Shown here in pieces: positions 1 through 8,507 of a stretch of DNA of 64,000 bases. The DNA lies in assembly GCF_019737615.1 (NCBI RefSeq), contig NZ_JAHKKS010000002.1, forward strand, positions 310,001-374,000, in the 5' to 3' direction. The notes beneath the pieces are model-generated. The model was not told the DNA's origin and ran no database searches. It was given only the letters and a program-made list of their open reading frames with translations. This stretch comes from Sphingobium xanthum (lineage in GTDB: Bacteria; Pseudomonadota; Alphaproteobacteria; Sphingomonadales; Sphingomonadaceae). Each line of letters opens with the position of its first letter. Within the stretch, counting starts at the first letter, position 1. The position numbers and the translations under genes were made by a program.

Positions 1-378
1 AAGGGCGGCAAGCCCGGCTCGATCATCGCCACCTCGTCCAACGCGGCGGTGGTCTGCGAGCCGATCGTGCCGATGCCCTATATGCCGTCCAAGGCGGGGG
101 TCAGCCACATGGTCAAGCACATGGCGTTCGAACTCGGCGAGTACAAGATCCGCGTCAACGCGATCCTGCCCGGCCCCTTCGCGACCAACATCGCCGATGG
201 TTCGCTCAAGGACCCGGTCGTGCGCAAGGCCTGGGACGATTCCACGCTGATGGGCAAGATCGGCGATCCGCACCAGCTCAAGCCACTGGCGCTGTATCTT
301 GCCTCTGACGCATCGAGCTATGTGACCGGCGCGCAAATGCTGATCGACGGCGGCATGGCATTGGGGAGATTTGGCTAA
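1..378 (+). CDS. Short-chain dehydrogenase/reductase, C-terminal part (5' end outside window)
   Basis: The reading frame is open from base 1, so the N-terminal Rossmann TGxxxGxG region is missing from the window. What remains has the SDR active-site pattern: a Ser-rich strand (IIATSSNAA), then YMPSK, which is the YxxxK catalytic Tyr/Lys pair, followed by RVNAILPGPFATN, the typical loop after the catalytic helix, and a C-terminal SYVTGAQMLIDGG motif. This makes it a classical NAD(P)-dependent SDR. Its stop codon overlaps the next gene's ATG by one base, so the two are probably co-transcribed. The substrate cannot be read from the sequence; the neighbourhood suggests an aromatic or side-chain alcohol. 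Confidence 0.9.
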   Translation, partial: KGGKPGSIIATSSNAAVVCEPIVPMPYMPSKAGVSHMVKHMAFELGEYKIRVNAILPGPFATNIADGSLKDPVVRKAWDDSTLMGKIGDPHQLKPLALYLASDASSYVTGAQMLIDGGMALGRFG

Positions 379-1268
379 TGTTACGTTCTTTTCTGACGCT
401 GATCGCACTGCTTGCCATGTCGCCGCTCAGGGCGCAGCAGGAGGCGCCCAAGCCGCTCGAGGTCGAGGTTCTGCGAACCGGACCCGGCTCGCTGCACGTC
501 AACATCGCCCTCATCAAGGGCGAGCGCGACGCTGTTCTCGTCGATGCGCCGTTCACCAGCGCGGACGCTCACCGCGTCGTCGCCATGGTGCTCGAAAGCG
601 GGAAGCGGCTGACCCATGTATTCGTGACACACGACCATCCCGATCACTTCTTCGCCATGGAGGTGATCCAGGATGCATTCCCCGACGCCCGGATCGTGGC
701 TCATCCGGTTGTGGTGGCCGATATCTGGCGCTCCCTCCCTTTCAAGGTGAAGCGCTGGGGTCCGCTGCTCGGACGCAACGGCCCCATCCATCCGAGCGCG
801 CCGACGCCGCTCGCGGGCGACACGATCCTGCTCGAAGGCCATGAGCTGAAGGTGCTGGGTCCGATGGCCGGCGATCATGTTCACGCGACCGCGCTCTGGG
901 CGCCGTCGATCCAGGCGCTCTTCCCAGGGGATCTGGTCTTCAACCAGATGCATCTCTGGCTGGGCGAACACGACCCGTCGAATATCGTCGCCTGGGGCAA
1001 GGCGCTGGACGGTCTCGCCGCGCTCAAGCCGCGGATCGTCGTCGCGGGTCACAGTCGGCCCGGATTGCCCAACGACATGACCGGGCTGACGTTCACCCAG
1101 AGCTACATCGCCGCCTGGCCGAAGCTCGTCGCGCAGTCGAAGGATTCAGCGGACCTGCGCAGTCGTGTCCAGAAGAGTTTCCCCGATGCCATCGACGCGC
1201 TCGACAACTTCATCCTCGGCAATTCTTCCAAGGTCGCGATGAAGGAAGAACCCAAATGGACGGAATGA
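378..1268 (+). CDS. Metallo-beta-lactamase-fold hydrolase, exported
   Basis: A 296-residue protein with a hydrophobic N-terminus (LRSFLTLIALLAMSPLRA) that looks like a cleavable signal peptide, so it probably acts in the periplasm. The metal-binding signature is clear: VTHDHPDHFF gives the HxHxDH motif, and later GDLVFNQ supplies the bridging Asp and VVAGHSRPG a further His. Such proteins hydrolyse thioesters, lactones or phosphoesters; the class cannot be decided here. The ATG at 378 shares its A with the upstream SDR stop (TAATG), which fixes the start and argues for translational coupling. A lactonase or esterase role in aromatic catabolism is only an inference from neighbours. Confidence 0.88.
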   Translation: MLRSFLTLIALLAMSPLRAQQEAPKPLEVEVLRTGPGSLHVNIALIKGERDAVLVDAPFTSADAHRVVAMVLESGKRLTHVFVTHDHPDHFFAMEVIQDAFPDARIVAHPVVVADIWRSLPFKVKRWGPLLGRNGPIHPSAPTPLAGDTILLEGHELKVLGPMAGDHVHATALWAPSIQALFPGDLVFNQMHLWLGEHDPSNIVAWGKALDGLAALKPRIVVAGHSRPGLPNDMTGLTFTQSYIAAWPKLVAQSKDSADLRSRVQKSFPDAIDALDNFILGNSSKVAMKEEPKWTE

Positions 1269-1319
1269 GGGCGCAATAACCTCAGCCACCGCGCGACGCC
1301 ATCTGACCAGGAGAGAGCA

Positions 1320-2438
1320 ATGACCACCCAAGCCCAGGCCGCCATTTGCTATGGCAGCGAAAAGCCCTTTTCGATCGAGGACATCCGTCTCGACGATCCC
1401 CGCGATGACGAAGTTCTGGTGCGCATCGTGGCCTGCGGCGTCTGCCACACGGACATGGCAGTGCGCGATCAGCACATCCCCGTCCCCCTCCCCGCCATTC
1501 TTGGTCATGAAGGCGCGGGCGTGGTCGAGAAGGTCGGCTCCGCCGTCACGCATGTGAAGCCCGGCGATCGGGTGATCATGAGCTTTGACAGCTGCGGCCA
1601 TTGCCCGAGCTGCGACATTCACAAGCCGACCTATTGCTACAATTTCTTTCCGTACAACTGGATCGGCACGCGCGCCGACGGCAGCCCGACGGCATATCAG
1701 GGCGGCACCCCGCTCAATGCCAATTTCTTCGGCCAGTCGTCTTTCGCGACCTACGCGATCGCGCATGCCAGCAACACCGCCCGCGTGCCGGACAGCGCGG
1801 CACATCTTTCAATGGAAACGCTCGCGCCGCTCGGCTGCGGCCTGATGACCGGCGCTGGCGCCGTGCTGCGCAGCATGGCCGTGCGAAAGGGGCTTCCGAT
1901 CGCCGTGTTCGGCACGGGCGCAGTCGGCCTCGGCGCGATCATGGCCGCGAAGATCGCGGGCGCGAACCCGATCATCGCCGTCGATATTCACGACAGCCGC
2001 CTCGCCCTCGCCAAGGAGCTCGGCGCGACGCACACGATCAACGACAAGAGCCAGAACGCGGTAGACGAAATCCGCGCGCTCTGCCCGCAGGGCCTCGGCT
2101 ATGCGTTCGACACGACGGGCATCAACAAGATCATCGAGCAGGCTTTCTCCCTGCTCGCCCCGCTCGGCATCGTCGGCATCGTCGGCGCGTCTGCACCGGG
2201 CGACATGCTGACCTTCGACGAGTCCAATTTCATGGGTGGCGGGCGCCGTGTCATGGGCATTCTCGGCGGCGATTCCGACATTCACGGCTTCCTGCCCGAA
2301 CTGATCGAGCATCACATGGCCGGCCGCTTCCCGCACGACAAGCTCATCAAGACCTATCCTTTCGATGCGATCAACGAGGCCTTCCATGCCGGCGAAAGCG
2401 GCGAAGTGGTAAAGCCCGTGCTCCTCATGCCCAGCTGA
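1320..2438 (+). CDS. Zinc-dependent aryl-alcohol dehydrogenase
   Basis: A 372-residue medium-chain alcohol dehydrogenase. The catalytic-zinc region is CGVCHTDMAVRD with GHEGAG further on; the structural-zinc loop is CGHCPSCDIHKPTYC; the NAD-binding fold shows GTGAVGLGAIMAAK followed by an acidic strand end (IIAVDIHD), which favours NAD over NADP. Length and the PYNWIGTRADGSPTAY region resemble benzyl/aryl alcohol dehydrogenases (XylB/AreB type). An AGGAGAG ribosome site lies just before the ATG. It probably oxidises an aromatic alcohol to an aldehyde, which fits the benzoylformate decarboxylase and ferulate genes nearby, but the exact substrate is unknown. Confidence 0.88.
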   Translation: MTTQAQAAICYGSEKPFSIEDIRLDDPRDDEVLVRIVACGVCHTDMAVRDQHIPVPLPAILGHEGAGVVEKVGSAVTHVKPGDRVIMSFDSCGHCPSCDIHKPTYCYNFFPYNWIGTRADGSPTAYQGGTPLNANFFGQSSFATYAIAHASNTARVPDSAAHLSMETLAPLGCGLMTGAGAVLRSMAVRKGLPIAVFGTGAVGLGAIMAAKIAGANPIIAVDIHDSRLALAKELGATHTINDKSQNAVDEIRALCPQGLGYAFDTTGINKIIEQAFSLLAPLGIVGIVGASAPGDMLTFDESNFMGGGRRVMGILGGDSDIHGFLPELIEHHMAGRFPHDKLIKTYPFDAINEAFHAGESGEVVKPVLLMPS

Positions 2439-2453
2439 ACGGGACCGATCCCC

Positions 2454-3461
2454 ATGCGCGCCGCTATCATGCAAGGGCTGCACAAGCCCCTCCTCGTCGA
2501 CACCCTGCCCGATCCGATGCCCGGCGCCGGCGAGCTGGTGATCAAGGTAGGCCGCTGCGGCATTTGCGGATCGGACCTGCACATGACCGAGGACTCCGGA
2601 TACGGCAAAGGCCCCGGCACGGTGCTTGGCCACGAGTTCGCGGGCGAAGTTGTCGCGCTCGGCAGCGGCGTCGAGGGGCTCAGGACGGGCGACCTTGTCT
2701 CGGTCAGCCCGCTCAAGAGCTGCGGCCAGTGCAGCGCCTGTCAGGCCGGCGAAGTCGCCTGGTGCAGCCAATTCGGCTTGCAGGAAGGCGGCTATGCCGA
2801 GTTCGCCATCACCCGGCCGAACCAGTGCATTAAGCTGCCGCAGCAGCTCAGCCTGGCCGATGGCGCGATCGTCGAGCCGCTCGCCGTCGCGCGGCACGGT
2901 GTCACGCTCTCCGGCATCAAGCCGGGCGACAAGATACTGATCCTCGGCGCGGGGCCGATCGGCCTTGCCGTCGCCTATTGGGCACGCCGTGCGGGTGCCT
3001 CCCGCGTCGTCCTGCAGGACATTGCCGACTGGCAGCGCCAGCGCGCGCTGGAGATGGGCGCGAGCGATTTCATCGTGGACCGAGAAGACCCGGTCGGCGC
3101 GGCCACCCGCGCACTCGGCGGCCTTGCCGACATCGTCTTCGAGTGCGTCGGCATCCCCGGCCTCATCGCGCAAGCCGTGCAGCAAGTCCGCCCGCGCGGC
3201 ACGATCCTGCTGCTGGGCCTCTGCAACATGCCCGACACGTTCAACAGCTTCGCGATGCTCTCCAAGGAAATCCGCCTCGTCACCTCCGCCTTCTTCACGC
3301 GCGGGGAATATGAGGCGTCGCTCGACGCGCTGGAGCGCGGCTCGCTGGAGCCCCGGTCCCTCGTGACCGACACGATCAGCCTCGCCCAGACGCCGGACGT
3401 GTTCGAGAGCCTCAAGAAGCGCACCCATCAGTGCAAGGTGATGATCGCGCCTGCGGACTGA
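2454..3461 (+). CDS. Zinc-binding medium-chain dehydrogenase (threonine/sorbitol dehydrogenase type)
   Basis: A 335-residue MDR protein starting 15 bases after the preceding dehydrogenase, probably in the same operon. Catalytic zinc region CGICGSDLHMTE with GHEFAGEV, structural-zinc loop CGQCSACQAGEVAWC, and a nucleotide-binding GAGPIGLAVAYWARRAG followed by VVLQD. Compared with its upstream neighbour it has the shorter architecture of the L-threonine, sorbitol or butanediol dehydrogenase group. It would oxidise a secondary alcohol or polyol-like side chain. Two different alcohol dehydrogenases in a row suggest successive oxidation of two hydroxyls of one substrate; that is inference. Confidence 0.85.
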   Translation: MRAAIMQGLHKPLLVDTLPDPMPGAGELVIKVGRCGICGSDLHMTEDSGYGKGPGTVLGHEFAGEVVALGSGVEGLRTGDLVSVSPLKSCGQCSACQAGEVAWCSQFGLQEGGYAEFAITRPNQCIKLPQQLSLADGAIVEPLAVARHGVTLSGIKPGDKILILGAGPIGLAVAYWARRAGASRVVLQDIADWQRQRALEMGASDFIVDREDPVGAATRALGGLADIVFECVGIPGLIAQAVQQVRPRGTILLLGLCNMPDTFNSFAMLSKEIRLVTSAFFTRGEYEASLDALERGSLEPRSLVTDTISLAQTPDVFESLKKRTHQCKVMIAPAD

Positions 3462-3496
3462 GGCCGAGGGACTGACGGGTAAGATGCAGACCTGTA

Positions 3497-3609
3497 GCCC
3501 CTCCTCTTCAGAAGAGGGGGTTGGGGTGGTGCTGGGCTTGTCTGACGATCGCTGAACAAACGATGCTGCGCATCGCCATCCCCCCTCCCCTTTTCCGAAG
3601 AGGAGGGGC
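3497..3609. repeat. REPIN-like palindromic repeat, family A copy 1
   Basis: Two inverted arms, GCCCCTCCTCTT at 3497-3508 and AAGAGGAGGGGC at 3598-3609, enclose about 90 bases. The left arm is itself a short palindrome followed by GGTTGGGGTGGTG. A very similar element sits at 5617-5731, so this is a dispersed family. It lies after the dehydrogenase stop and before the L,D-transpeptidase gene, and could fold into a stable stem that works as a terminator. Confidence 0.8.
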
Positions 3610-3726
3610 GATAACAACCGCTCTTACGCAATCCCGACCTCAAAACCGCGCAACTCGACCACTCTTTTCGCCGCCCAATCGCAAACAGGATTTGAACCCG
3701 CCCCCAGTCGCAGCTAGTCCCGTCAC

Positions 3727-5199
3727 ATGTCCCTTCGTAAAGTACGACTGGCCGTCACTGCCGCCCTGGCCATCGCGCCGGGTGGGTTGCTGGCCGAGCC
3801 GGTCTCCATCCTGCCGCCGGCGCTTCCGCAGCAGCCACAACCGCAGCCCCCCTCCACACAGCCGCCGCAAGTCCCGCCGCCGGTCCTGATCGTCCCGCAG
3901 CTTCAAATCCCGTTGCCGCAGCTCAGCGCCACGCAGACCGCTTTCCTGCGCGGCTGGCTGGCCGATGGCGCGCGTCAGGGCCTCACCAGCAGCACGACGC
4001 AGGGGGACGCCGCGCTTTCCGGAGACGCCCTCGCCCGCGCGGCTCTGGACCGCGCCAGCGCGCTGCATCGCGGCCGCGTGGACACGGCCGATTTCCTCCA
4101 GGTCTGGGCGCTGCGCCCGGCCGCCTATGATCCGCTGCCCGGCTTCCTCGCGGCCGTGAAGGACGATCGCCTGCCGCAATGGGCCGCCGGCCTCACCCCC
4201 CGCTATGCGGGCTATGAGGGCCTGCGCCAGGGCCTCGCCAGATATGAAAAAATTCGCGATTCCGGCGGCTGGCCTACGCTCACCGCCAAGTCCACCGCCC
4301 CCGAAATTCGCCAGCGCCTGCGCATCGAGGACGATGCCGTCACTGACAAGGAGCCGATCACGGCCGCGATCCAGCGCGCCCAGCGCCGCTATGGGCTGGA
4401 GCCCACCGGAACGCTCGGCGTCCGCACTCTCGCCGCGCTCAACACGCCGGTCGGCGCACGCATCGGCGCGATCATGGCCAATATGGAGCGCTGGCGCTGG
4501 CTCCCGGCGGACCTGCCCGTCAACCGCGTGCAGGTGAACATCGCGGCGGCCGTGCTGACCGTATTCGAGGGTGACAAGCCGATCGCTTCCATGCGCGCCG
4601 TGACGGGTAGCCCCGGCAACGAAACGCCGATGCTCGTCTCGAACATCCATTCGATCGTCGTCAATCCGCCATGGAACGTGCCCACGTCCATCGCCAAGCG
4701 CGAGCTTTGGCCCAAGGGGCGCGGCACGCTGCTGGCGCAGGGCTACAAGATCCTCAAGACGCCGGACGGCGGCGAGCGGATCGTCCAGCCCGCCGGGCCG
4801 AACAGCGCGCTGGGCCGACTCAAGTTCGATTTCGACAATCCCTTCGCGGTCTATCTGCACGACACGCCGCTGCGGGGCCGCTTCACCAGCTATGACCGGC
4901 TGGCCAGCCACGGCTGCGTCCGTCTCGAAAAGCCGATCCCGCTCGCCGAGCTCATGGTGCAGGACGATCCCGCGCTCGCCGGGCGCATCCAGACCCTGAT
5001 CGACACTGGCAAGACCCAGCGCGTCACCCTGCCCAGCGAGGTCGCGGTCTATCTGCTTTACTGGACGGCTTTCTCCAGCGCCAACGGCACCATGAATTTC
5101 CGCGACGATCCCTATGGCTGGGACAAGCTGCTCGCGGCCAAGATCGATGCGTCCACGCGGCGCGCACAAGCGGTCGTCACCGCATCACGGGAACCCTGA
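3727..5199 (+). CDS. L,D-transpeptidase (YcbB/LdtD-like), peptidoglycan cross-linking
   Basis: A 490-residue exported protein: signal peptide in the first 23 residues, then a Pro/Gln-rich linker (about 35-60), a helical region, a peptidoglycan-binding-like segment (QRAQRRYGLEPTGTLG, about 220) and a YkuD catalytic domain. The catalytic motif is SHGCVRLE with Cys397, preceded by YLHDTP carrying the conserved His. YcbB-type enzymes make 3-3 cross-links between meso-diaminopimelate residues in periplasmic peptidoglycan, and the length suits that class. It is followed two bases later by a small lipoprotein gene, so the pair is probably one transcription unit, and both lie between two copies of the same palindromic repeat. 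Confidence 0.9.
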   Translation: MSLRKVRLAVTAALAIAPGGLLAEPVSILPPALPQQPQPQPPSTQPPQVPPPVLIVPQLQIPLPQLSATQTAFLRGWLADGARQGLTSSTTQGDAALSGDALARAALDRASALHRGRVDTADFLQVWALRPAAYDPLPGFLAAVKDDRLPQWAAGLTPRYAGYEGLRQGLARYEKIRDSGGWPTLTAKSTAPEIRQRLRIEDDAVTDKEPITAAIQRAQRRYGLEPTGTLGVRTLAALNTPVGARIGAIMANMERWRWLPADLPVNRVQVNIAAAVLTVFEGDKPIASMRAVTGSPGNETPMLVSNIHSIVVNPPWNVPTSIAKRELWPKGRGTLLAQGYKILKTPDGGERIVQPAGPNSALGRLKFDFDNPFAVYLHDTPLRGRFTSYDRLASHGCVRLEKPIPLAELMVQDDPALAGRIQTLIDTGKTQRVTLPSEVAVYLLYWTAFSSANGTMNFRDDPYGWDKLLAAKIDASTRRAQAVVTASREP

Positions 5200-5201
5200 A
5201 C

Positions 5202-5528
5202 ATGACTTTGAAATGGACTATCGCGCTCGCCGCCACATTCGTACTAGCCGGCTGCAACGGAGAACCGGACAAGCAGCCGGTCAACGATACAAACCTGTCG
5301 GACGAAGTGCCGCTCAACAGCATCCCGCCCGAAACCATGCCGACGCCCGCCAATGCGGCTCCGGTCGAGAACAAAGTGGCGCCACCGGAATTCTCCGACG
5401 AACAGCAGATCCAGGACGATGCCGAGGCGACCGGCATGACCAGCCGTTTGCCGGATGAGTCCGCGGCGCCGGACGGCGGCGCGCAGGACCATGCCGGCCA
5501 TGGCTCGGGCAATGCGGCGTCAAACTAG
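5202..5528 (+). CDS. Small lipoprotein of unknown function
   Basis: A 108-residue protein with a lipoprotein signal sequence: Lys near the start, a hydrophobic stretch and the lipobox LAGC, after which Cys would be lipidated. The rest is short, acidic and Pro/Asn-rich, with no recognisable domain and probably disordered. It starts two bases after the L,D-transpeptidase stop, so a role in the cell envelope next to that enzyme is likely, but no function can be read from it. Confidence 0.75.
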   Translation: MTLKWTIALAATFVLAGCNGEPDKQPVNDTNLSDEVPLNSIPPETMPTPANAAPVENKVAPPEFSDEQQIQDDAEATGMTSRLPDESAAPDGGAQDHAGHGSGNAASN

Positions 5529-5945
5529 GGCGGGCGCGCACATGCGATCGGCAGAAATTAAGGCTTCTCACTGAAAAGCTGACTTTCGGGACACGAGGAC
5601 GTTGCGGACATTAACACCCCTCCTCCTCAGAGGAGGGGTCGGGGGTGGTGGCGATGCGCCAGCATCGCTCGCGAAGCGATCATTCGCACCGTTGCTACAC
5701 CACCCCAACCCCTCCTCTGAAGAGGAGGGGCTAGCGACCACCCCATCGCGCCGCTCCACTATCGCATGGCCGCGTCTAGGAACAGCCGGTTCGAGCACGA
5801 TCGATATTTGTCCTGCCCACTAAGGAGGAGGCGCAATCTCCCCTCCCCACTCCTTCTCAACCGCATACCCCGACCGCTCCCCGGACCGGGACGGTCGCCA
5901 ATCCCGGCCATTGCGATGTGCAGGGACATCTCCTAGATTCAGGGC
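5529..5945. other. Intergenic region without a gene, containing a REPIN
   Basis: This 417-base gap has no open frame with coding character. Its main content is the palindromic element at 5617-5731. The last 100 bases before 5946 should hold the promoter of the next gene, but no clear promoter boxes were recognised. Confidence 0.6.
5617..5731. repeat. REPIN-like palindromic repeat, family A copy 2
   Basis: The left arm starts CCCCTCCTCCTCAGAGGAGG at 5617 and runs to GGGGGTGGTG at 5650; the right arm runs from CACCACCCC at 5698 to AGAGGAGGGGC at 5731. The reverse complement of the right arm is nearly the same as the left arm of the copy at 3497. Each arm is a small hairpin and the two arms pair with each other, the usual layout of a REP doublet. 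Confidence 0.8.
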
Positions 5946-6623
5946 ATGAACCGGCGTCTTTTCATGAGGCATGCGCTCACCGGCCTGGGGCTTGGTTGCC
6001 TGCCCCCGGCGATGGCCCGTGCCGCGTCGGAAGCCTTGTCCGTCCCGTTGGGCGCACCATCCGCCCCGCCCGCGCCGGACGCGGTGATGGCCATGATGGG
6101 ACTGCCCGTAAAGACCTCGGTCGGCCTCTTGCTGGAGCGCGCGCGCGCCGCGCTCGATACGCATTCCGACAGGATCGCGCTGCGCGACCGGATCGCCATC
6201 GCGGACTTCGCCGCCGCCTCGAACCAGCATCGCTTCCACATCGTCGATCTCGCCGCAGGCAAGGCGGTTTCCTATCTGGTCGCGCATGGCCTCGGTTCCG
6301 ATCCCGAGCATTCGGGCTATCTCCGCTCTTTCTCCAACGAGCCGAATTCGCAGGCAACCAGCGAAGGCGCCTATCTGACCGGCGAGCTTTACGATGGACA
6401 GCATGGCGCTTCGATGCGCCTCGTCGGCCTCGATCCCACCAACAATAATGCGGATATCCGCGCCATCGTCGTCCACTCCGCGCCCTATGTGAGCGAGGAT
6501 CATGTCGCGGTCTGGGGCAAGGCCGGGCGCAGCAATGGCTGCTTCGTGTTCGCGCCGCATCTCATCGCGCAGGTGCTGGGTTTGATCGGTCCGGGGCGGC
6601 TGCTCCTCTCGGCGAAGATCTGA
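5946..6623 (+). CDS. Murein L,D-transpeptidase catalytic-domain protein (YkuD_2 type), exported
   Basis: A 225-residue protein with an Arg-Arg N-terminus (NRRLFMRHALTGLGLG) that could be a Tat signal or an ordinary signal peptide. The region from about 95 to 215 resembles the YkuD_2 group of L,D-transpeptidase-related proteins: VVHSAPYVS with a conserved His, and GRSNGCFVF with the putative catalytic Cys in an SNGC rather than SHGC context. It is separated from the preceding L,D-transpeptidase gene pair by a repeat-bearing gap. A peptidoglycan role is likely; whether it is a transpeptidase or carboxypeptidase is not decidable. Confidence 0.8.
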   Translation: MNRRLFMRHALTGLGLGCLPPAMARAASEALSVPLGAPSAPPAPDAVMAMMGLPVKTSVGLLLERARAALDTHSDRIALRDRIAIADFAAASNQHRFHIVDLAAGKAVSYLVAHGLGSDPEHSGYLRSFSNEPNSQATSEGAYLTGELYDGQHGASMRLVGLDPTNNNADIRAIVVHSAPYVSEDHVAVWGKAGRSNGCFVFAPHLIAQVLGLIGPGRLLLSAKI

Positions 6624-6655
6624 TCTGCCTCAGCAAACGAAACTCGCGCATTTTT

Positions 6656-6675
6656 TTGCTAAACAAGTTAAGCAA
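6656..6675. promoter_or_regulatory. Imperfect 20-bp palindrome upstream of benzoylformate decarboxylase, candidate operator
   Basis: Half-sites TTGCTaAAC and GTTaAGCAA face each other across a two-base centre, with 16 of 20 positions symmetric. It lies about 136 bases before the ATG of the decarboxylase gene in an AT-richer stretch. An IclR regulator is encoded at 9418 in the same cluster, and IclR proteins bind palindromes of about this size, so it is a candidate site for that regulator. Confidence 0.4.
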
Positions 6676-6811
6676 TTTCGCTAGAGACGGCCGACTCTCC
6701 CGGACATGTTTCGGGACGGGGCGAACAACATTGGCCTTCGCATATGTGATAATTTCAGATAGGGGCCAAGGACAACAGGATGACGGACATGAGTCTCAAG
6801 GGAGTTGATGC

Positions 6812-8425
6812 ATGACGGCGCGCGGCCTGGCAGTGGAAAAGCCCAAGGCGGTCGAGGGGCCGACCGTGCGCGATGCGGTCATGACCCTGCTGCGCGATCT
6901 CGGCATGACGACCTTGTTCGGCAATCCCGGATCGACCGAGTTACCCCTGTTCCGCGACATGCCGCAGGATTTCCGGTACATTCTCGGCCTGCAGGAAAGC
7001 GTCGTCGTCGGCATGGCGGATGGCTTCGCGCAGATGAGCGGAAACGCCGCCTTCGTGAACCTGCACTCATCGGCCGGCACGGGCCATGCGCTCGGCAATA
7101 TCTTCACGGCTTTCCGCAACCAGACGCCGTTGGTCATCACCGCCGGACAGCAGGCCCGCTCGATCTTCCCCTACGACCCGTTCCTCTATGCCGAGCGGGC
7201 CACGGAATTTCCCCAGCCTTTCGTCAAGTGGACCTGCGAGCCCGCTCGCCCCGAGGACGTGCCCCTCGCTATCCTGCGCGCTTATCATATGGCGATGCAG
7301 GCGCCGCGCGGACCGGTTTTCGTGTCCGTGCCGATCGACGACTGGGATCGCCCGTGCGCACCGATCGTCGCCTCGACCGTCGCGCAAGAGTTCATGGCGT
7401 CGAGTGCCATGCTCGCCCAGACAGCGGACGCGCTGAACAAGGCGAAGTCGCCCGTGTTCGTCGCCGGGGCTGGTGTTGGCCGCGAACAGGCCCGTGCCGT
7501 GCTGTCGCAGCTTGCCGAGAAGCATCAGGCGCCCGTCTGGGTCGCGCCCATGGCCGCCCGTGCCGTCTTCCCGGAGGATCACGCGCTGTTCGCGGGCTTC
7601 CTGCCCGCCTCGCGCGAAGCGGTGGTCGGCGCGCTTTCGGGGCATGACCTCGTGCTGGTGCTCGGCGCGCCCGCCTTCACCTATCATGTCGAGGGCTTCG
7701 GCCCGTACATCCCGGAAGGCTCGTCGCTCATCCAGATCGTCGACGATCCCGCGACCGCCGCGCGCACGCCGGTCGGCACGGCCATCGTCGGCAATGTCGC
7801 CGATGCCATCGCGCAGCTTGTGGCAGCCTCAAGCCCGCCATCCCGCCCTGCCCCGGCCATTGCGCCGCCGCATGACGATCCGGCACCTGAGGGCCAGGCC
7901 ATCTACGAGACGCTGCTGATGAAGCGCCTCGCCGCGCTTCGTCCCTCGGGCCTGCTCATCAGCGAGGAAGCGCCGAGCACGCGCGGCCCGCTGCACGACT
8001 ATTTCCCGATCAAGCTCGACGACGAGTTCATGGCGACGGCGAGCGGCGGCCTCGGCTTCGCGCTGCCCGCAGCGGTCGGCGCGGCACTGGCCCAGCCGGC
8101 GAAGACCGTCTTCTGTCTGCTCGGCGACGGCTCGTCCATGTACTCGATCCAGGGCATCTGGACGGCGGCAGACCTCAATCTCGACGTCAAGTTTCTCATC
8201 GTGAACAATGGCGGCTATGCTGCGCTCGACCAGTTTGGTGCGCTGTTCGATATCGAGGTGGTCGGCAGCAAGCTGCCCGGCCTCGATTTCGTTCAGATTG
8301 CGCAGGGCATGGGGGTTCCCGGGGCGCGTGTCGCGACCGTCGATGCGCTCGACGATGCGATCGAGACGCTCTTTGCCGGAAAGGGCCCGCGCCTGCTCGA
8401 AGTGGTCGTGAAGCGTCCGGGTTAA
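6812..8425 (+). CDS. mdlC: Benzoylformate decarboxylase-like, thiamine diphosphate enzyme
   Basis: A 537-residue ThDP enzyme of the benzoylformate decarboxylase class, which converts an aroylformate (phenylglyoxylate) to the aryl aldehyde and CO2. The three polar active-site residues known from the Pseudomonas putida enzyme have counterparts: Ser in FGNPGSTELPLF, His in NLHSSAGTGHAL, and a second His in AFTYHVEG. The cofactor-binding segment is LGDGSSMYSIQGIWT ending in VNNGG, the GDG(X)nNN motif. VKWTCEPARPEDVP and VSVPIDDWDRP also match that family. It heads a run of same-strand genes with a beta-keto acid cleavage enzyme and an IclR regulator. Substituted aroylformates from lignin are plausible natural substrates (inference). 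Confidence 0.88.
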   Translation: MTARGLAVEKPKAVEGPTVRDAVMTLLRDLGMTTLFGNPGSTELPLFRDMPQDFRYILGLQESVVVGMADGFAQMSGNAAFVNLHSSAGTGHALGNIFTAFRNQTPLVITAGQQARSIFPYDPFLYAERATEFPQPFVKWTCEPARPEDVPLAILRAYHMAMQAPRGPVFVSVPIDDWDRPCAPIVASTVAQEFMASSAMLAQTADALNKAKSPVFVAGAGVGREQARAVLSQLAEKHQAPVWVAPMAARAVFPEDHALFAGFLPASREAVVGALSGHDLVLVLGAPAFTYHVEGFGPYIPEGSSLIQIVDDPATAARTPVGTAIVGNVADAIAQLVAASSPPSRPAPAIAPPHDDPAPEGQAIYETLLMKRLAALRPSGLLISEEAPSTRGPLHDYFPIKLDDEFMATASGGLGFALPAAVGAALAQPAKTVFCLLGDGSSMYSIQGIWTAADLNLDVKFLIVNNGGYAALDQFGALFDIEVVGSKLPGLDFVQIAQGMGVPGARVATVDALDDAIETLFAGKGPRLLEVVVKRPG

Positions 8426-8507
8426 AGGAATTTGTGCGCAGCATTTCGGCGCAGTAATGACGTTATTACAGTTAGATATAGACCAGACCTTTGAGAGAGA
8501 ATTAACG

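Noticed and set aside
8455-8468. TAATGACGTTATTA as an operator upstream of the BKACE gene
   Set aside because: It is nearly symmetric (12 of 14) but short and AT-rich, with no second copy upstream of the decarboxylase gene, so it is not better than chance.
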